A DNA stretch of 64,000 nucleotides from an uncultured Ruminococcus sp. (GTDB taxonomy: Bacteria > Bacillota_A > Clostridia > Oscillospirales > Ruminococcaceae), in NCBI GenBank assembly GCA_900315975.1, contig ONBA01000019.1:1-64000 (forward strand), read 5' to 3'. The notes beneath the pieces are model-generated. The model had not been told where the DNA came from, ran no database searches, and saw nothing but the letters and a program-made list of their open reading frames with translations. Of the stretch, positions 43,265 through 53,400 are shown piece after piece (position 1 is the first letter of the stretch; each line of letters opens with the position of its first letter). A program made the translations under genes and the position numbers.

Positions 43265-45403
43265 ATGAGCGAGAATAAAAACAAATCTCTGTCTTTCGCA
43301 AGCCTTGCGCTTGCTCTTGCAAATGACTACAGCAGTCTTTACGTCATAGACTCAGATGATGACAGCTATGTTGAATATGCCCCCAGCGGCTCGGACAAGG
43401 AGCTCGTCATGGTCTCAAGCGGAAGCAACTTCTATGAGGACGTTCCGCATAACTGCCGCGAGCTCGTTTATAAGGACGATCAGGAGTTTTTCCTCAATGC
43501 CTTCAAGCGCGAGAACGTCATGAATGCGCTTGAGGTAGGACGTTCCTTCTCCCTGACATACAGGCTCGTCATAAACGGTGAGCCGAAGTATTTCTTCCTC
43601 AAAACCATTCGCGGCGATGACAGCAGCATCATAATCGGTGTCCGTGATATCGACGCCGAAAAGCGCAGACAGCTCGCAAACGAACAGAAAAACCTTGCCT
43701 ACGCTGAGATAGCACAGTCCCTCGCGAGCCTTTTCGAGATAATCTACCATATCGACATCGCTACCGGACAGTACATCTGCTACAGTGCCGGCGACAAGTA
43801 TTCCAATCAGGGCTTCGGTATGAAGGGAGATAACTTCTTCGAGCAGGCAAAGCACGATGTTCAGCAGGTTATGCACCCCGATGACTGCGAGTATGTGCTG
43901 AAAGAACTCGACCGCGATACTCTCATAGACAACCTCCACGCTAACGGTACGGTCTCGATCACCTACCGTCAGGTCATTGACGGTCAGCCGATATACGTCA
44001 ACCTCCTCGCCTTTATACAGAATAACGACACCGAGCACATCGTCATAGGCGTGAGAAATATTGACGCTCAGAAGAAAAAAGAAGCCGCCGGAGAGACCTA
44101 CTCCCATATCGCAGGCTCTCTCGCAAGCCGCTATGAGGTCATCTACTATATCAATACCGATACCAACGAATATACCCTCTACAGTGCCAGCGAGGAGTAC
44201 GCTAAGCTCGGCACTACCAAGCAGGGCAAGGACTTTTTCGCCGATGCCGACCGCGATGTCAAGGCCTATATCCACCCCGATGATGTCAAGCGTACCCTGA
44301 AACAGCTCGCTAAGGATAAGCTCCTGAAAGATCTCAGCAAGACCGGCTCTGTGACGCTCACCTACCGTCAGCTTCTCGGCGACAGGCAGCAGCATATGAA
44401 TATGCTCGTTGTACAGCCGAAAAATGACAACCACCACATCGTTATCGGTGTGTTCAATACCGATGAACAGGTTCGCAAGGAGCAGCTTATCCGCGCCGAA
44501 AGCCAGACCTTCAGCGATATCTCAATGGCTCTCGCACAGAGATACGAGGTCATCTACCATGTAAATATCATCACCAACGAATACTCCGAGTACAGCGCAA
44601 GCGACAAGTACTCCAAGCTCAAGGTCGGTACCAAGGGCAAGGACTTCTTCAAGGAGACTCAGGTCAATATGCAGCGCGATATCTACCCAGAGGATCTTCC
44701 GATGATGTCGCTTTCCATGAAAAAGGAAAACCTCCTCAACAGCCTCGACTCGTTCGGAAAGACCTTCCTCAACTACCGTCTCATGCTCGACGGCAGACCG
44801 CAGTACGTTTCACTGTACGCCGTTCGCCCGAAGGAGGACTCCGAGCATATCATCATCGCCGTTGCAAATGTTGACGCCGCAAAGCGTATGGAGATAGCCT
44901 ATCAGAACGCAATGGATATGGCGAACAAGGACGCTCTCACCTGCGTCAAGAACAAACGCGCTTACGTTCAGGCTGAGACTGACCTCGACGAACAGATCAA
45001 GAACTTTAACCAGTCGCCTTTCGCGATAGTCGTATGCGATGTAAACGGTCTGAAACAGGTCAACGATACAAAGGGTCACAAGGCGGGCGACGATTTCATA
45101 CGAAGCGCCTGCACGATAATCTGTACCACCTTCAAGCACAGCCCCGTTTTCCGCATCGGCGGCGACGAGTTCGCAGTCATACTCAAGGGGCACGACTACG
45201 AACAGCGCCATGAGCTTATGGAACAGCTCGGCAGAGTTCTCGAAGAGCAGAAATACAACGGCGTGGCACTGCTCGCCTCGGGTATATCCGACTTTGACGC
45301 CGAAAAGGATATGCGCGTGCAGGACGTTTTTGAACGTGCCGATGCTCTCATGTACGCCGATAAGGAGATCTGCAAACAGCTCCAGCCAAACGTCGTAAGA
45401 TAA
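43265..45403 (+). CDS. Diguanylate cyclase with four PAS-like repeats (712 aa)
   Basis: A soluble sensor that should make c-di-GMP. Four homologous PAS-like repeats of about 135 residues (about 10-130, 145-270, 280-405, 415-545) share YEVIYxxNxxTNEYxxYSAS openings and end in (I/V)IGVxNxDxxK. The last leads through a helix to a GGDEF domain (about 555-705). That domain has an intact RIGGDEFAV loop, a CDVNGLKQVNDTKGH metal-binding segment and no RxxD inhibitory site before the loop. Product inhibition through that site is therefore not expected. No membrane span; ligand unknown. Upstream is its own promoter, and AAGGAG precedes the ATG. The dispersed repeat copy 2 follows. Confidence 0.93.
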   Translation: MSENKNKSLSFASLALALANDYSSLYVIDSDDDSYVEYAPSGSDKELVMVSSGSNFYEDVPHNCRELVYKDDQEFFLNAFKRENVMNALEVGRSFSLTYRLVINGEPKYFFLKTIRGDDSSIIIGVRDIDAEKRRQLANEQKNLAYAEIAQSLASLFEIIYHIDIATGQYICYSAGDKYSNQGFGMKGDNFFEQAKHDVQQVMHPDDCEYVLKELDRDTLIDNLHANGTVSITYRQVIDGQPIYVNLLAFIQNNDTEHIVIGVRNIDAQKKKEAAGETYSHIAGSLASRYEVIYYINTDTNEYTLYSASEEYAKLGTTKQGKDFFADADRDVKAYIHPDDVKRTLKQLAKDKLLKDLSKTGSVTLTYRQLLGDRQQHMNMLVVQPKNDNHHIVIGVFNTDEQVRKEQLIRAESQTFSDISMALAQRYEVIYHVNIITNEYSEYSASDKYSKLKVGTKGKDFFKETQVNMQRDIYPEDLPMMSLSMKKENLLNSLDSFGKTFLNYRLMLDGRPQYVSLYAVRPKEDSEHIIIAVANVDAAKRMEIAYQNAMDMANKDALTCVKNKRAYVQAETDLDEQIKNFNQSPFAIVVCDVNGLKQVNDTKGHKAGDDFIRSACTIICTTFKHSPVFRIGGDEFAVILKGHDYEQRHELMEQLGRVLEEQKYNGVALLASGISDFDAEKDMRVQDVFERADALMYADKEICKQLQPNVVR

Positions 45404-45430
45404 GCGGTGCAGTTTTTAACTGCGTTGCTC

Positions 45431-45703
45431 ATACGGAAGTGTTACAAGAACTTATCAGGGGAAACCTTTCTGAGGAAAGGTTCCCGCTCACGGCGGCGGT
45501 CCCCTCTGTCAGCTTCGCTGACATCTCCCCGCACTGCGGGGAGTCACCCCGAACCCCGGTACACGGTTCTTGAAAGAAAAACAAAGCGCTGCCTTTTTCG
45601 GGTAGCGCTAATTTTGTACCGCCACGAAAAAAACTAAAGTAAGGCTTTGAATAGAGTTTGAAAGTACCTTCATCAAAAATGCTCACCTCAATAATCCTGA
45701 GAT
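45431..45703. repeat. Dispersed intergenic repeat, copy 2
   Basis: About 273 bp closely matching 26023-26327, with the same four hairpins. It lacks about 35 bases that copy 1 carries after the GTCACCCC stretch. The bases from the GGDEF stop to the GH30 stop are otherwise unremarkable. Confidence 0.9.
45585..45616 (+). terminator. Terminator within repeat copy 2
   Basis: Stem AGCGCTGCC/GGTAGCGCT (one G-T pair) followed by AATTTTGT; probably ends the diguanylate cyclase transcript. Confidence 0.65.
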
Positions 45704-45810
45704 ACTTCCAAATAATCAACTCAGTTAAAGGCTGCACTTTTTCAGCAAAGCAAAATGCCCTCATTGCTGAGAGCATTCGCTATAAAATTATATTTTGGAG
45801 GGATAATGTC

Positions 45811-47994
45811 TTATTGCAGCGAGGTTATGATACCAAGCTTGAACTTCTGAATTTTCAGAGCGTCCTTATTGGTGATATCGTTGCTGAAATCAACGTCCGC
45901 GTTCTTTTCGCCGACAGGTGTGAGCTTATACTTATCGGGATTTGTGATGCACTGCATGATGAAAACTGCATCTGCCATATTTACCTGATCATCGCAGTTT
46001 GCATCGCCGAGGAGTGATACCTGAACATCAGAGGGAGGAGTTGTAGTAGTTGTTGTGGAGGTGGTAGTATCTGTAGTAGTTGTAGTTGTAGATGTAGTAG
46101 TCGTCGTAGTGGTTGTGGTAGTTGTTGTAGTTGTTGTGGTGGTGGTAGTAGTTGTTACTATTTCCTCAGCAGGTCCGTTTATCTTTGTGCCCTTAACCGC
46201 AACGATAGCTTCATCAATGTAGAAGTTATCGGTTGTCCCTTCCTCTGTCTCAACGTAGAGGATATATCCAGAGCCCTCGGGAAGGGTGAAGTTCTGATTT
46301 GCGAGCTGAACGTACTTGTCGGTTCCGGTTTTAGCGGAAGCGATGTGGTCGTACTTAGTAGTACCGGAGGCGTCCTTATACTCGAGTGAGAGCATCATTT
46401 CCGTATTCTCACCGGCAGTTGCAGCTATAACGCTGAAGCTGTAGGTCTCGCCGCCCTTGAAGGTGAGGGAATCGAGCGACTTCTGAACGCCCTGCCAAGC
46501 CTTTTCACGGTTCTGAACGAGAAGTGCTTCACCGCCGGCATAAGGGATACGGCCGCTGAGTGCAATTTCAGAACCGCCGCGGGATTCCCAGTCATCTGTA
46601 CCGGTCTCGAATGTGTCGTGGTAGTAGTAGCCGTTCTCATCGGGAGTGATGGGGTCTCTCTGAACAGGACCGTCGGTATAGGGCGGAAGCTCCTTGCCGT
46701 CGCTCTTGAGGGTAACGATGAATGTGGAAACGCTCTTTGAGGGAAGCTGTGCATTGAAGCCGGAACCGCTTGCGCTCATATTCTTAGTAGGAGCGTGGTT
46801 CTCGCTTCCTGATGTTCTGTAGCGGTCAACGTTAGTGATAGATCTGCCGGTTATATCGAATACCTGGTTGATCTCGTTATCGCCCTTGTTGATAGCAACG
46901 ATCTCGATCTGAGTATCGCTGTGCTTGTAAGCAGAAATGAAGATGTTGCTCTCAGGTGACTCTGTACAGTCGATACGGTAGTCGCCGGGACGAATGTACT
47001 TAGAATACTGACCGAAAATATATCCGCGCTTTGAAACGCTGTGTGTTGACTCATAGATGATACTGTAATTACGACGGAGAGGCCATACAACGTAAGCCTG
47101 CATACCGCCGACAACGAGTGCATCGTGGATATTTACAGCCTGCTCAAGGTTATCAGGCCACTTATTAGCATCAACTTTGCTGTCCGGAACATAGACCTCA
47201 GTCATCCAGAGCTTCTTGCCGCAGCTTTCGAGCTCCGGGAAGTCCATCTTGTTTCTGGGAGTGCCATAGAAGTGAGTTCCGAAGAGATCGCAGTTTTCAT
47301 AAGCCTTTGCGTTATTAAGGATCTTTTTGTAGTAGTCCTTACCGTTGCCCCATGCGCCGTACTGGAATGATTCAGGCGACATAAGCCTTGTGCTTGTGAT
47401 CCTGTCGCCATAGTTAGCGATGAAGTCAGTAGTCTCGTCCGGAGTCCAGGCTGTCCACTCCTTAGCGTAATCAGGCTCATTCTGAACTGAAACGGAATAG
47501 AGGTCAACGCCGTTATCCTTCATATATTTACCGAAGTTGTTAAGGTGATCCGCATAAGCGGCGTAGTTGCTCTTGGGAAGATGGAGCTTACCGCCGTAAG
47601 CGCTGCCGTTTTCAGCGAGGTTCGACGGCGGCTCCCAAGGTGATGCGAATACCGTGATGCCGTGCTTGGTAGCGTACTGAGCAGTCGGAAGAGCTTTGTT
47701 CCACTGATTTTTATCGGGGTTTACAAAGATACGAAGAATGGAGCAGCCGAGCTGTCCGTCACCGTTTCCGAAAGCGATCTCCCGGTCAGCAGCAGTAAGG
47801 TCGCCGTACCACTCGGGGTGATTGATACCACCGAAGCCGTCAATGGACTGATACAGCTTATTAGTATTGATAGTACAGGTACCTGCGGCAGCAGCCTCCT
47901 GAGTGGTTGCAGGTGCAAACGATGACGAAGAGATTATCATCGTTCCGGCAACCGTCCCGGCTAAAGCCGCTTTGAGTTTGCCAAGGATCTTCAT
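45811..47994 (-). CDS. Cellulosomal GH30 xylanase: GH30-CBM22-poly(Thr)-dockerin (727 aa)
   Basis: Secreted endoxylanase of GH30 subfamily 8 type. Signal peptide at 1-37. In the catalytic domain (40-430), the acid/base is E173 in VQNEPDY and the nucleophile E266 in WMTEVYV. The loop that in glucuronoxylanases binds methylglucuronic acid reads WPLRRNY (304-310). The Arg and the final Tyr are kept, but Pro stands where Tyr is usual, so side-chain recognition may be altered. A CBM22-like xylan-binding module (about 458-602) carries the W-x-x-RGG and VQNREKAWQG motifs. A Thr-rich linker of about 40 residues precedes a type I dockerin (662-727). AAGGAGG lies before the ATG. Confidence 0.95.
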   Translation of the reverse strand: MKILGKLKAALAGTVAGTMIISSSSFAPATTQEAAAAGTCTINTNKLYQSIDGFGGINHPEWYGDLTAADREIAFGNGDGQLGCSILRIFVNPDKNQWNKALPTAQYATKHGITVFASPWEPPSNLAENGSAYGGKLHLPKSNYAAYADHLNNFGKYMKDNGVDLYSVSVQNEPDYAKEWTAWTPDETTDFIANYGDRITSTRLMSPESFQYGAWGNGKDYYKKILNNAKAYENCDLFGTHFYGTPRNKMDFPELESCGKKLWMTEVYVPDSKVDANKWPDNLEQAVNIHDALVVGGMQAYVVWPLRRNYSIIYESTHSVSKRGYIFGQYSKYIRPGDYRIDCTESPESNIFISAYKHSDTQIEIVAINKGDNEINQVFDITGRSITNVDRYRTSGSENHAPTKNMSASGSGFNAQLPSKSVSTFIVTLKSDGKELPPYTDGPVQRDPITPDENGYYYHDTFETGTDDWESRGGSEIALSGRIPYAGGEALLVQNREKAWQGVQKSLDSLTFKGGETYSFSVIAATAGENTEMMLSLEYKDASGTTKYDHIASAKTGTDKYVQLANQNFTLPEGSGYILYVETEEGTTDNFYIDEAIVAVKGTKINGPAEEIVTTTTTTTTTTTTTTTTTTTTTSTTTTTTDTTTSTTTTTTPPSDVQVSLLGDANCDDQVNMADAVFIMQCITNPDKYKLTPVGEKNADVDFSNDITNKDALKIQKFKLGIITSLQ

Positions 47995-48058
47995 TTTTAA
48001 TATCCTCCTTAAAATAGATTTTTTGAAAACTATGTAAGTTTATTTACTTATTAATGAT

Positions 48059-48087
48059 ATTCTAACACAATTCTTTTTGTCTTTCAA
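48059..48087 (-). promoter_or_regulatory. Promoter of the GH30 gene
   Basis: Minus-strand TTGAAA (48082-48087), 17 bp, TAGAAT (48059-48064). Confidence 0.7.
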
Positions 48088-48149
48088 CCCACATTATGCA
48101 GTTATGGTGGATAATGCAAACAATCCACTGACATATTATACTGAATTTA

Positions 48150-48186
48150 TAAAAAAAGCAGAGCACAAAATGTCGCGTTCTGCTTT
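48150..48186 (-). terminator. Terminator of the EAL/beta-helix gene
   Basis: 8-bp stem AAAGCAGA/TCTGCTTT around a 16-base loop, with a T-run on the minus strand. Confidence 0.75.
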
Positions 48187-48205
48187 TTCGTATTGATATT
48201 ATAGT

Positions 48206-50287
48206 TCAGTCTATCTTCCGGCTTACGATATCCTCACCGTTGTGGGTAAGAATAATCTGTCCGCTGATGAACTCCGCACGGCTGCGGTCGATGTACTCCA
48301 TAACGTCAATGGGAGTATTGAGCGTAATGTGTATCTCCGCGGTCTCCTGACGCATCGAGGTATCTCCGGTGAAGCCGCCTGCTCCGAGAGCCTGCTTTCC
48401 GCTGACGGTAAGGCTTACACCTGCCTGTGTGACGGAGATATTGCTCTTGCCCTCCAGAGCGGCAAAGGCAGCGCAGCGTTCGCCCTTGATATTCACGAAG
48501 CAGCTCGCCTCGCGCACATTGATACTGGTCTTCTCGCCGTCAAGAGTACCGATACCCACAAGCTCGATTCCAGACATGAATATCTTCGCCGAGGTCTTGA
48601 ATATAGTGATATCGTTGTTTCTTCCGATAGAACCTATCGCCGTGCCTCTTGCGGCAGTCATCTCCATGCCGATATCACAGTCGTGGATAACGAGCTCGTT
48701 GTCGGAATAGAGCGAGCCGATGCCGACGATAACATCACCTTGCAGGTTCAGACGGTACTGTCCGGCGTTTATCCTGATGATACCGCCGTTTCCGGAGCCT
48801 ATCGCGATACCGGTCTGTCCCTTTGAATTTATGGTTATTCTGCCGGACTGCTCAAATACGAGCTCACCGTGAAGAAGTCCGATGCCGTTTCCAATGCCGT
48901 AGTACTCATTGGAATCGAGGTCTATTTCGAGCTTGCCCTCGCCCGCGATCGTGAGCTTCGAGGATTCCGGAACGCGTATACCGCCAAGGTCGAGCTTGTT
49001 ATCGCCTCTGAGGACGATTGTTACGTTGTTGTCCTCACCGATGTCGATGCAGGGTCTGTTCTTGATACTTGTGAGCCAAGCATTCTCGAGCGTGATCTTG
49101 CCTGAGAAGTCCTTCTTTGTCTCAATGTGCATCTGCGTGTCAACGGTAGGATCGCCCTCGACGATAACATCGCCGTTTCCGTTGGCACCGATGACGATAC
49201 GCTTCATCTTCGACTGCATGAGCCTTTCGAGCACGATGCGTTCAGCACAGTCAGCGAGGTAGACCTGCTGACCGATACCGTCCTCACGTTCCTGATGATA
49301 GCGCTTTATCATCTGCTTGATAGCCTCGGGGATAGAGTCGATTATCTCCGGGGCAGGTCTTGCCGTGTAGTAGCCCTGAACGAGGTCTGCGCCGAGCATT
49401 ATCACGGTGTGCAGCTCCTCGGCAGTTTCAACGCCCTCAGCAAGCGCAAGTATATCGTTATCGTGGCAGAACTGGATTATCTCCCTTACAAAATGGCGCT
49501 TTTTCGGACTGTTCTGAATTCCGCTTAGCAGTGAACGGTCGATCTTGACGAAATTCGGCATATACCTGAGAAGGTTGCCGGCGTTTGAGTAGCCGGAGCC
49601 GTAATCGTCGATAGCCATTTTTATGCCCATGTTCCTGTAGCGTTCCTTGAGCTTCTCGAGGCTCTCGTCATCGACCTCGGACTGCTCTGTCATCTCGACT
49701 ACGGCAGTATCGGCGTGTTTCAGCAGGAGCCTTGTAACGTTCCTGAAGTCCTCAACATTGAGCTTGGCCTCGGGAATGCTGTTGATGAAGACGAATTTTC
49801 CGAGAAAATCTTCCTTGCGGAGGTCAATGATACCGAGCACGTTCATGAAGGTACCACGTTCGATATCGGAGAGACGGTTCACAAGTCCGGCATATTTCAG
49901 AATGTGCATGGGCGTAAGCTTCATGGAACTCTTGGGTCTCATGAGAGCTTCGTAGGAATATATCTCGCCGTCGGTAGTATTGACTATCGGCTGGAAGTAA
50001 TAATCGAACAGGTTCTCGTCTATGATATGCTCAGTCTCAGCCAGCTCGGCACGTTCCTCCTCGGTAAGGGCAGAGAGCCTGTGGTCAAGGAGACTGCCAT
50101 TGTTCTTGGAGTGGAGAATCAGCTCTGAAATAACATCAACGTCCTGAATGATAAGCTGATCTGTCTCACTTTTATGCTCAAGGCGGTACTTTTCCATGAG
50201 TTCAGCACGTTTTTCTTCTGTCGTGAGCGATATTACATCGTTCAAAAGGTCATGCAGCCATAAATAATCCATGCTGTCCTGAGCCAT
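48206..50287 (-). CDS. EAL phosphodiesterase with C-terminal beta-helix (693 aa)
   Basis: A cytoplasmic protein with no signal peptide or span. The first 85 residues are helical and acidic. The EAL domain (about 90-325) has the full motif set: E113 in YEALMR, N169 in FINSIPE, E198, D227/D228 in IDDYGSGYSN, K248 in FVKIDRS and E284 in AEGVET. It should hydrolyse c-di-GMP. A linking segment (330-375) and a repetitive beta-solenoid (about 375-680, with GIG turns such as YYGIGNGIG, GIAIGSG, VGIGS and AIGSIG) follow. The same two-part arrangement, with similar linker sequence, ends the protein at 28046-30775, so the two are paralogues. The GGDEF part is absent here. AAAGGAGGGG precedes the ATG. 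Confidence 0.92.
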   Translation of the reverse strand: MAQDSMDYLWLHDLLNDVISLTTEEKRAELMEKYRLEHKSETDQLIIQDVDVISELILHSKNNGSLLDHRLSALTEEERAELAETEHIIDENLFDYYFQPIVNTTDGEIYSYEALMRPKSSMKLTPMHILKYAGLVNRLSDIERGTFMNVLGIIDLRKEDFLGKFVFINSIPEAKLNVEDFRNVTRLLLKHADTAVVEMTEQSEVDDESLEKLKERYRNMGIKMAIDDYGSGYSNAGNLLRYMPNFVKIDRSLLSGIQNSPKKRHFVREIIQFCHDNDILALAEGVETAEELHTVIMLGADLVQGYYTARPAPEIIDSIPEAIKQMIKRYHQEREDGIGQQVYLADCAERIVLERLMQSKMKRIVIGANGNGDVIVEGDPTVDTQMHIETKKDFSGKITLENAWLTSIKNRPCIDIGEDNNVTIVLRGDNKLDLGGIRVPESSKLTIAGEGKLEIDLDSNEYYGIGNGIGLLHGELVFEQSGRITINSKGQTGIAIGSGNGGIIRINAGQYRLNLQGDVIVGIGSLYSDNELVIHDCDIGMEMTAARGTAIGSIGRNNDITIFKTSAKIFMSGIELVGIGTLDGEKTSINVREASCFVNIKGERCAAFAALEGKSNISVTQAGVSLTVSGKQALGAGGFTGDTSMRQETAEIHITLNTPIDVMEYIDRSRAEFISGQIILTHNGEDIVSRKID

Positions 50288-50332
50288 AGGACCGATCCCC
50301 TCCTTTACATTTTTGTATACTCATTCATATAA

Positions 50333-50361
50333 ATTATACCACATTCACCTGCCGTTTGCAA
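50333..50361 (-). promoter_or_regulatory. Promoter of the EAL/beta-helix gene
   Basis: Minus-strand TTGCAA (50356-50361), 17 bp, TATAAT (50333-50338). Confidence 0.75.
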
Positions 50362-50389
50362 GTATTTTTCGAACAAAAGCGTCCAATGC

Positions 50390-50440
50390 AAAAAAAAAAA
50401 AAAATTAACAAAAATCGCAGGACGGGGTCACCGTCCTGCG
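50390..50440 (-). terminator. Terminator of the GH127-type gene with a 15-base homopolymer
   Basis: Perfect 10-bp stem CGCAGGACGG/CCGTCCTGCG (50416-50440). On the minus strand it is followed by ATTTTTGTTAA and then T15 (50404-50390). Confidence 0.9.
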
Positions 50441-50452
50441 TTAGCGTTATTT

Positions 50453-53400
50453 TTACAGCACATCTATGATACCGAGCTTGAACTGCTGGATACGGAGAGC
50501 GTCCTTATTGGTAACGCCCTCTGTGCCGTCAACATCGGCGTTTTTCTCGCCCTTTCCGGTGAGACTGTACTTGTCTGGATTGCCGATAGTCTGCATGATG
50601 AACACTGCGTCCGCCATATTGACCTCGCCGTCACAATTCGCATCACCTCTGAGGATATCGTCTTCCCCTGCCGTAACGAGCGGGAGCGGTTCCTGTTCAA
50701 GGGTGCGGATAATGATGTAGTTGATGTTGATAGCCTTGTCATCCGAGGTGAGAGTGAACTGAACTCCGCCGCCTGTTGAGGTAAGCTCAAATGTGGTGGG
50801 AGTTTTGCCGTCGGTCGCACAGCCGCTCTTGATGAGTTCCCGGGAATTCGTATCGTAAGCGGTATAGATCGAAGGCTTAGTGGAGCAGCCCCACGGATCA
50901 CTGAAACACATTTCAACTTCGTATTTTCCGTCCGGGAGCTGAAATCCGTAGTCAAGCCGCCTGTCAATATCGTTTTCGTACTGGTTCTTTGTATAGCGGT
51001 AGGTAGCCGTTTTGTCCCGACCGTCAGCGGTGTGGTACTCATCGCACCATGTGTTTGCTGTGTAGAGACCGCCGCTCTTGGAGCTGCCGTTGTACTGGTC
51101 GTTGGGATCGTCGATAAGTCCCCATGTCATACCGGTAACAGGGTCGATGCCGTAGAGCTGCTCGGTAACGCTGTTGTAGAAGCCGAGCATATCTCTGCCG
51201 GAGGTGGTCGAGGTATCGTGGTCGCCGCAGTCAACGAAATAGGCAATGCTGCTGTCATATTCGTAGTTTGTCCTCTGTGCCGTCATGTAGATAAAATCGC
51301 ATACCTTTGCGGACTCCTCACCGTTAATTCCGGAGAAGCCGATAGTTACTACATCGTATTCCTCGCCGTCAGCGGTGATGTGCTCAACATAATTTTCCAT
51401 TACCTCGGAAGGAAGAAGTATCTGTACATCGTAGACGTCCGGAGCATCATTGCTGACATAGAGTTCATGCTGATAGATAATAGCATCGCCGGCAGTTATG
51501 CGGATAGTCTTTTCGTTGTCAGACTTGCGGAACTTCACTGTGAGGATATTGTAATCGGCGTCCTTGTCAACAGCCATGCGGTACTTGAAATAGCCGCCTT
51601 TTTCCGCGTAACGGTAGGTGCTGTCATCGGTAACGCCCTGAGTATTCTTCTCCTCCATAGCGTGGAGGTCGTCGTTCTCGTACTGACCGTAACCCGGCTG
51701 AACCGTATCAACAACTGTCTTTTTCGAGCGCGGAGGCTTGTCAACTGCCGTTCCGCTCGCCTGGAAATTCCAGTATATGCCGTATCTCTGCTGATACTGC
51801 TTGTAGTGAGGCGTGAACGTGAGGTCGTGGTCAGTGCCTTTGAGCGTGAATTTCAGCGAGGAGCCGTCCTTCACGAGATAGTCGTCGATATCGTACATGA
51901 ATGTTCCGACTGACAGCTTATTATCGGATATACGGATATTTTCGGAGGGAGTGATCTTCTCCTTCGGAGTGGTCACCCACATACCTGTCGAACCTGTCGC
52001 CATATTCTCCTTGCCGAGCTCTGCACTGAGCACCACGGGACCGTATTTGAAGCCGTAAACGGTGTTTTTGTCCGGAAGCGCGTAAGCCTTTACAGCCTCC
52101 GGGATAGTGAGCTCTATCTGGTCGCCGTTCTGAAAATCGCCTGTTACCTGAGCATAGCCGTCAACGGTCTTGTAGCTGTACTTCTGACCGTTCACCTTGA
52201 CGGTCATATTGCCGGCTTTCCAGTCGGGAATGCGGAAACGGAACTCAACAGAGGCACTGCCGCCTATGGTGAAAGTGGTGGTCTCACCCTCGGGGATAGT
52301 GCTTTCCTGCGTTATTTTCAGGTCCTTGTCAGCCCAGTTGAGTATGGAGCTCTGATACATATTGACGTAGAGCTTGTCATCGTCGTGCATATAAATGGTG
52401 TCGCCGAGCTTGGTGAAGTTTTCCATGCCGCTTCCGGTGCAGCACCAGAACTTGTCCCAGCGCGTACCGTAGACCTTGAAATAGCCGGTCGCCATAGGCT
52501 GGAAGTAGGTGGTCATGCCTGTCTCGGGGTTCTGCGAGGACAGTATGGAGTTGTAGTAGGTGTTCTCGTAGAAGTCCATGTACTTGACATCGCCGGTTAT
52601 CTTGAAAAGCTCACGGCTGAGCTTCAGCATATTGTAGGAGTTGCAGGTCTCGCAGTTGCAGTTCGTGCGCTCTGCATCGAGAACATCGTCCATGCCGAAG
52701 TGCTCCCACTCGCTGTTTCCGCCAGTGATGTAAGTATGGTGGGTAACGACCATGTCCCAGAAGGCCTCAGCGTATTGCAGATAGCGGGAGGCATCTATCT
52801 TCTCACCGTTAACCGTCTTGCCGTCGAGGGCGATATAGCGCTTGAGGGCACCGAGGAACTTCGGGATAGTTGTATTGGCGTGTTTGCCGTTGAGGACGTT
52901 TGCGCCTCCGGTAAGAACAGCCTCGTGCAGCCTTGTCTCGTCAAAAACGTGGGCAGCGGCAGCGTGTTCGTCCTTGCCGGTGATGAGGTAGAGGTCGTAC
53001 AGACAGTCGTTCATTCCGCCGTACTCAATGGATAGAACAGTATTGCGCGTCTGCTCGCTCCAGCCCTTTGTCCTGTTGTAGACCCAGTCTCCGAGCCCGG
53101 AGGCAAGCTCCTTTGCGGGAGCATAGCCCGTCGAATTGTAGACATCGACGATACCCGCAATGAGCTTGTGCATCGTGTACCACGGTACCCATGCATCGTC
53201 GAAGATGTTAGCCTTGCCGACCTCAACTCGGTCGAACTGGCGCTCGACATTGCCGTCCGAGGGCTTGGGAGCAGCCCATATGAAGCCCGGCTTGCCCTTC
53301 GAGTTCTTCTGGCATATCCTCATTTCGTCAACGAGTGTTTTCATTCTCGCTTCGAGAGCACTCCTTGCCTCACTGTCGAGGGACGGGTTCTGATAAGCCT

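Noticed and set aside
43415..44437. 340-residue antisense frame within the cyclase gene
   Set aside because: Shadow of the PAS-like repeats; no start signals.
51032..51913. 293-residue plus-strand frame opposite the GH127-type gene
   Set aside because: Composition is that of a reverse complement of a secreted enzyme; no ribosome site or promoter.
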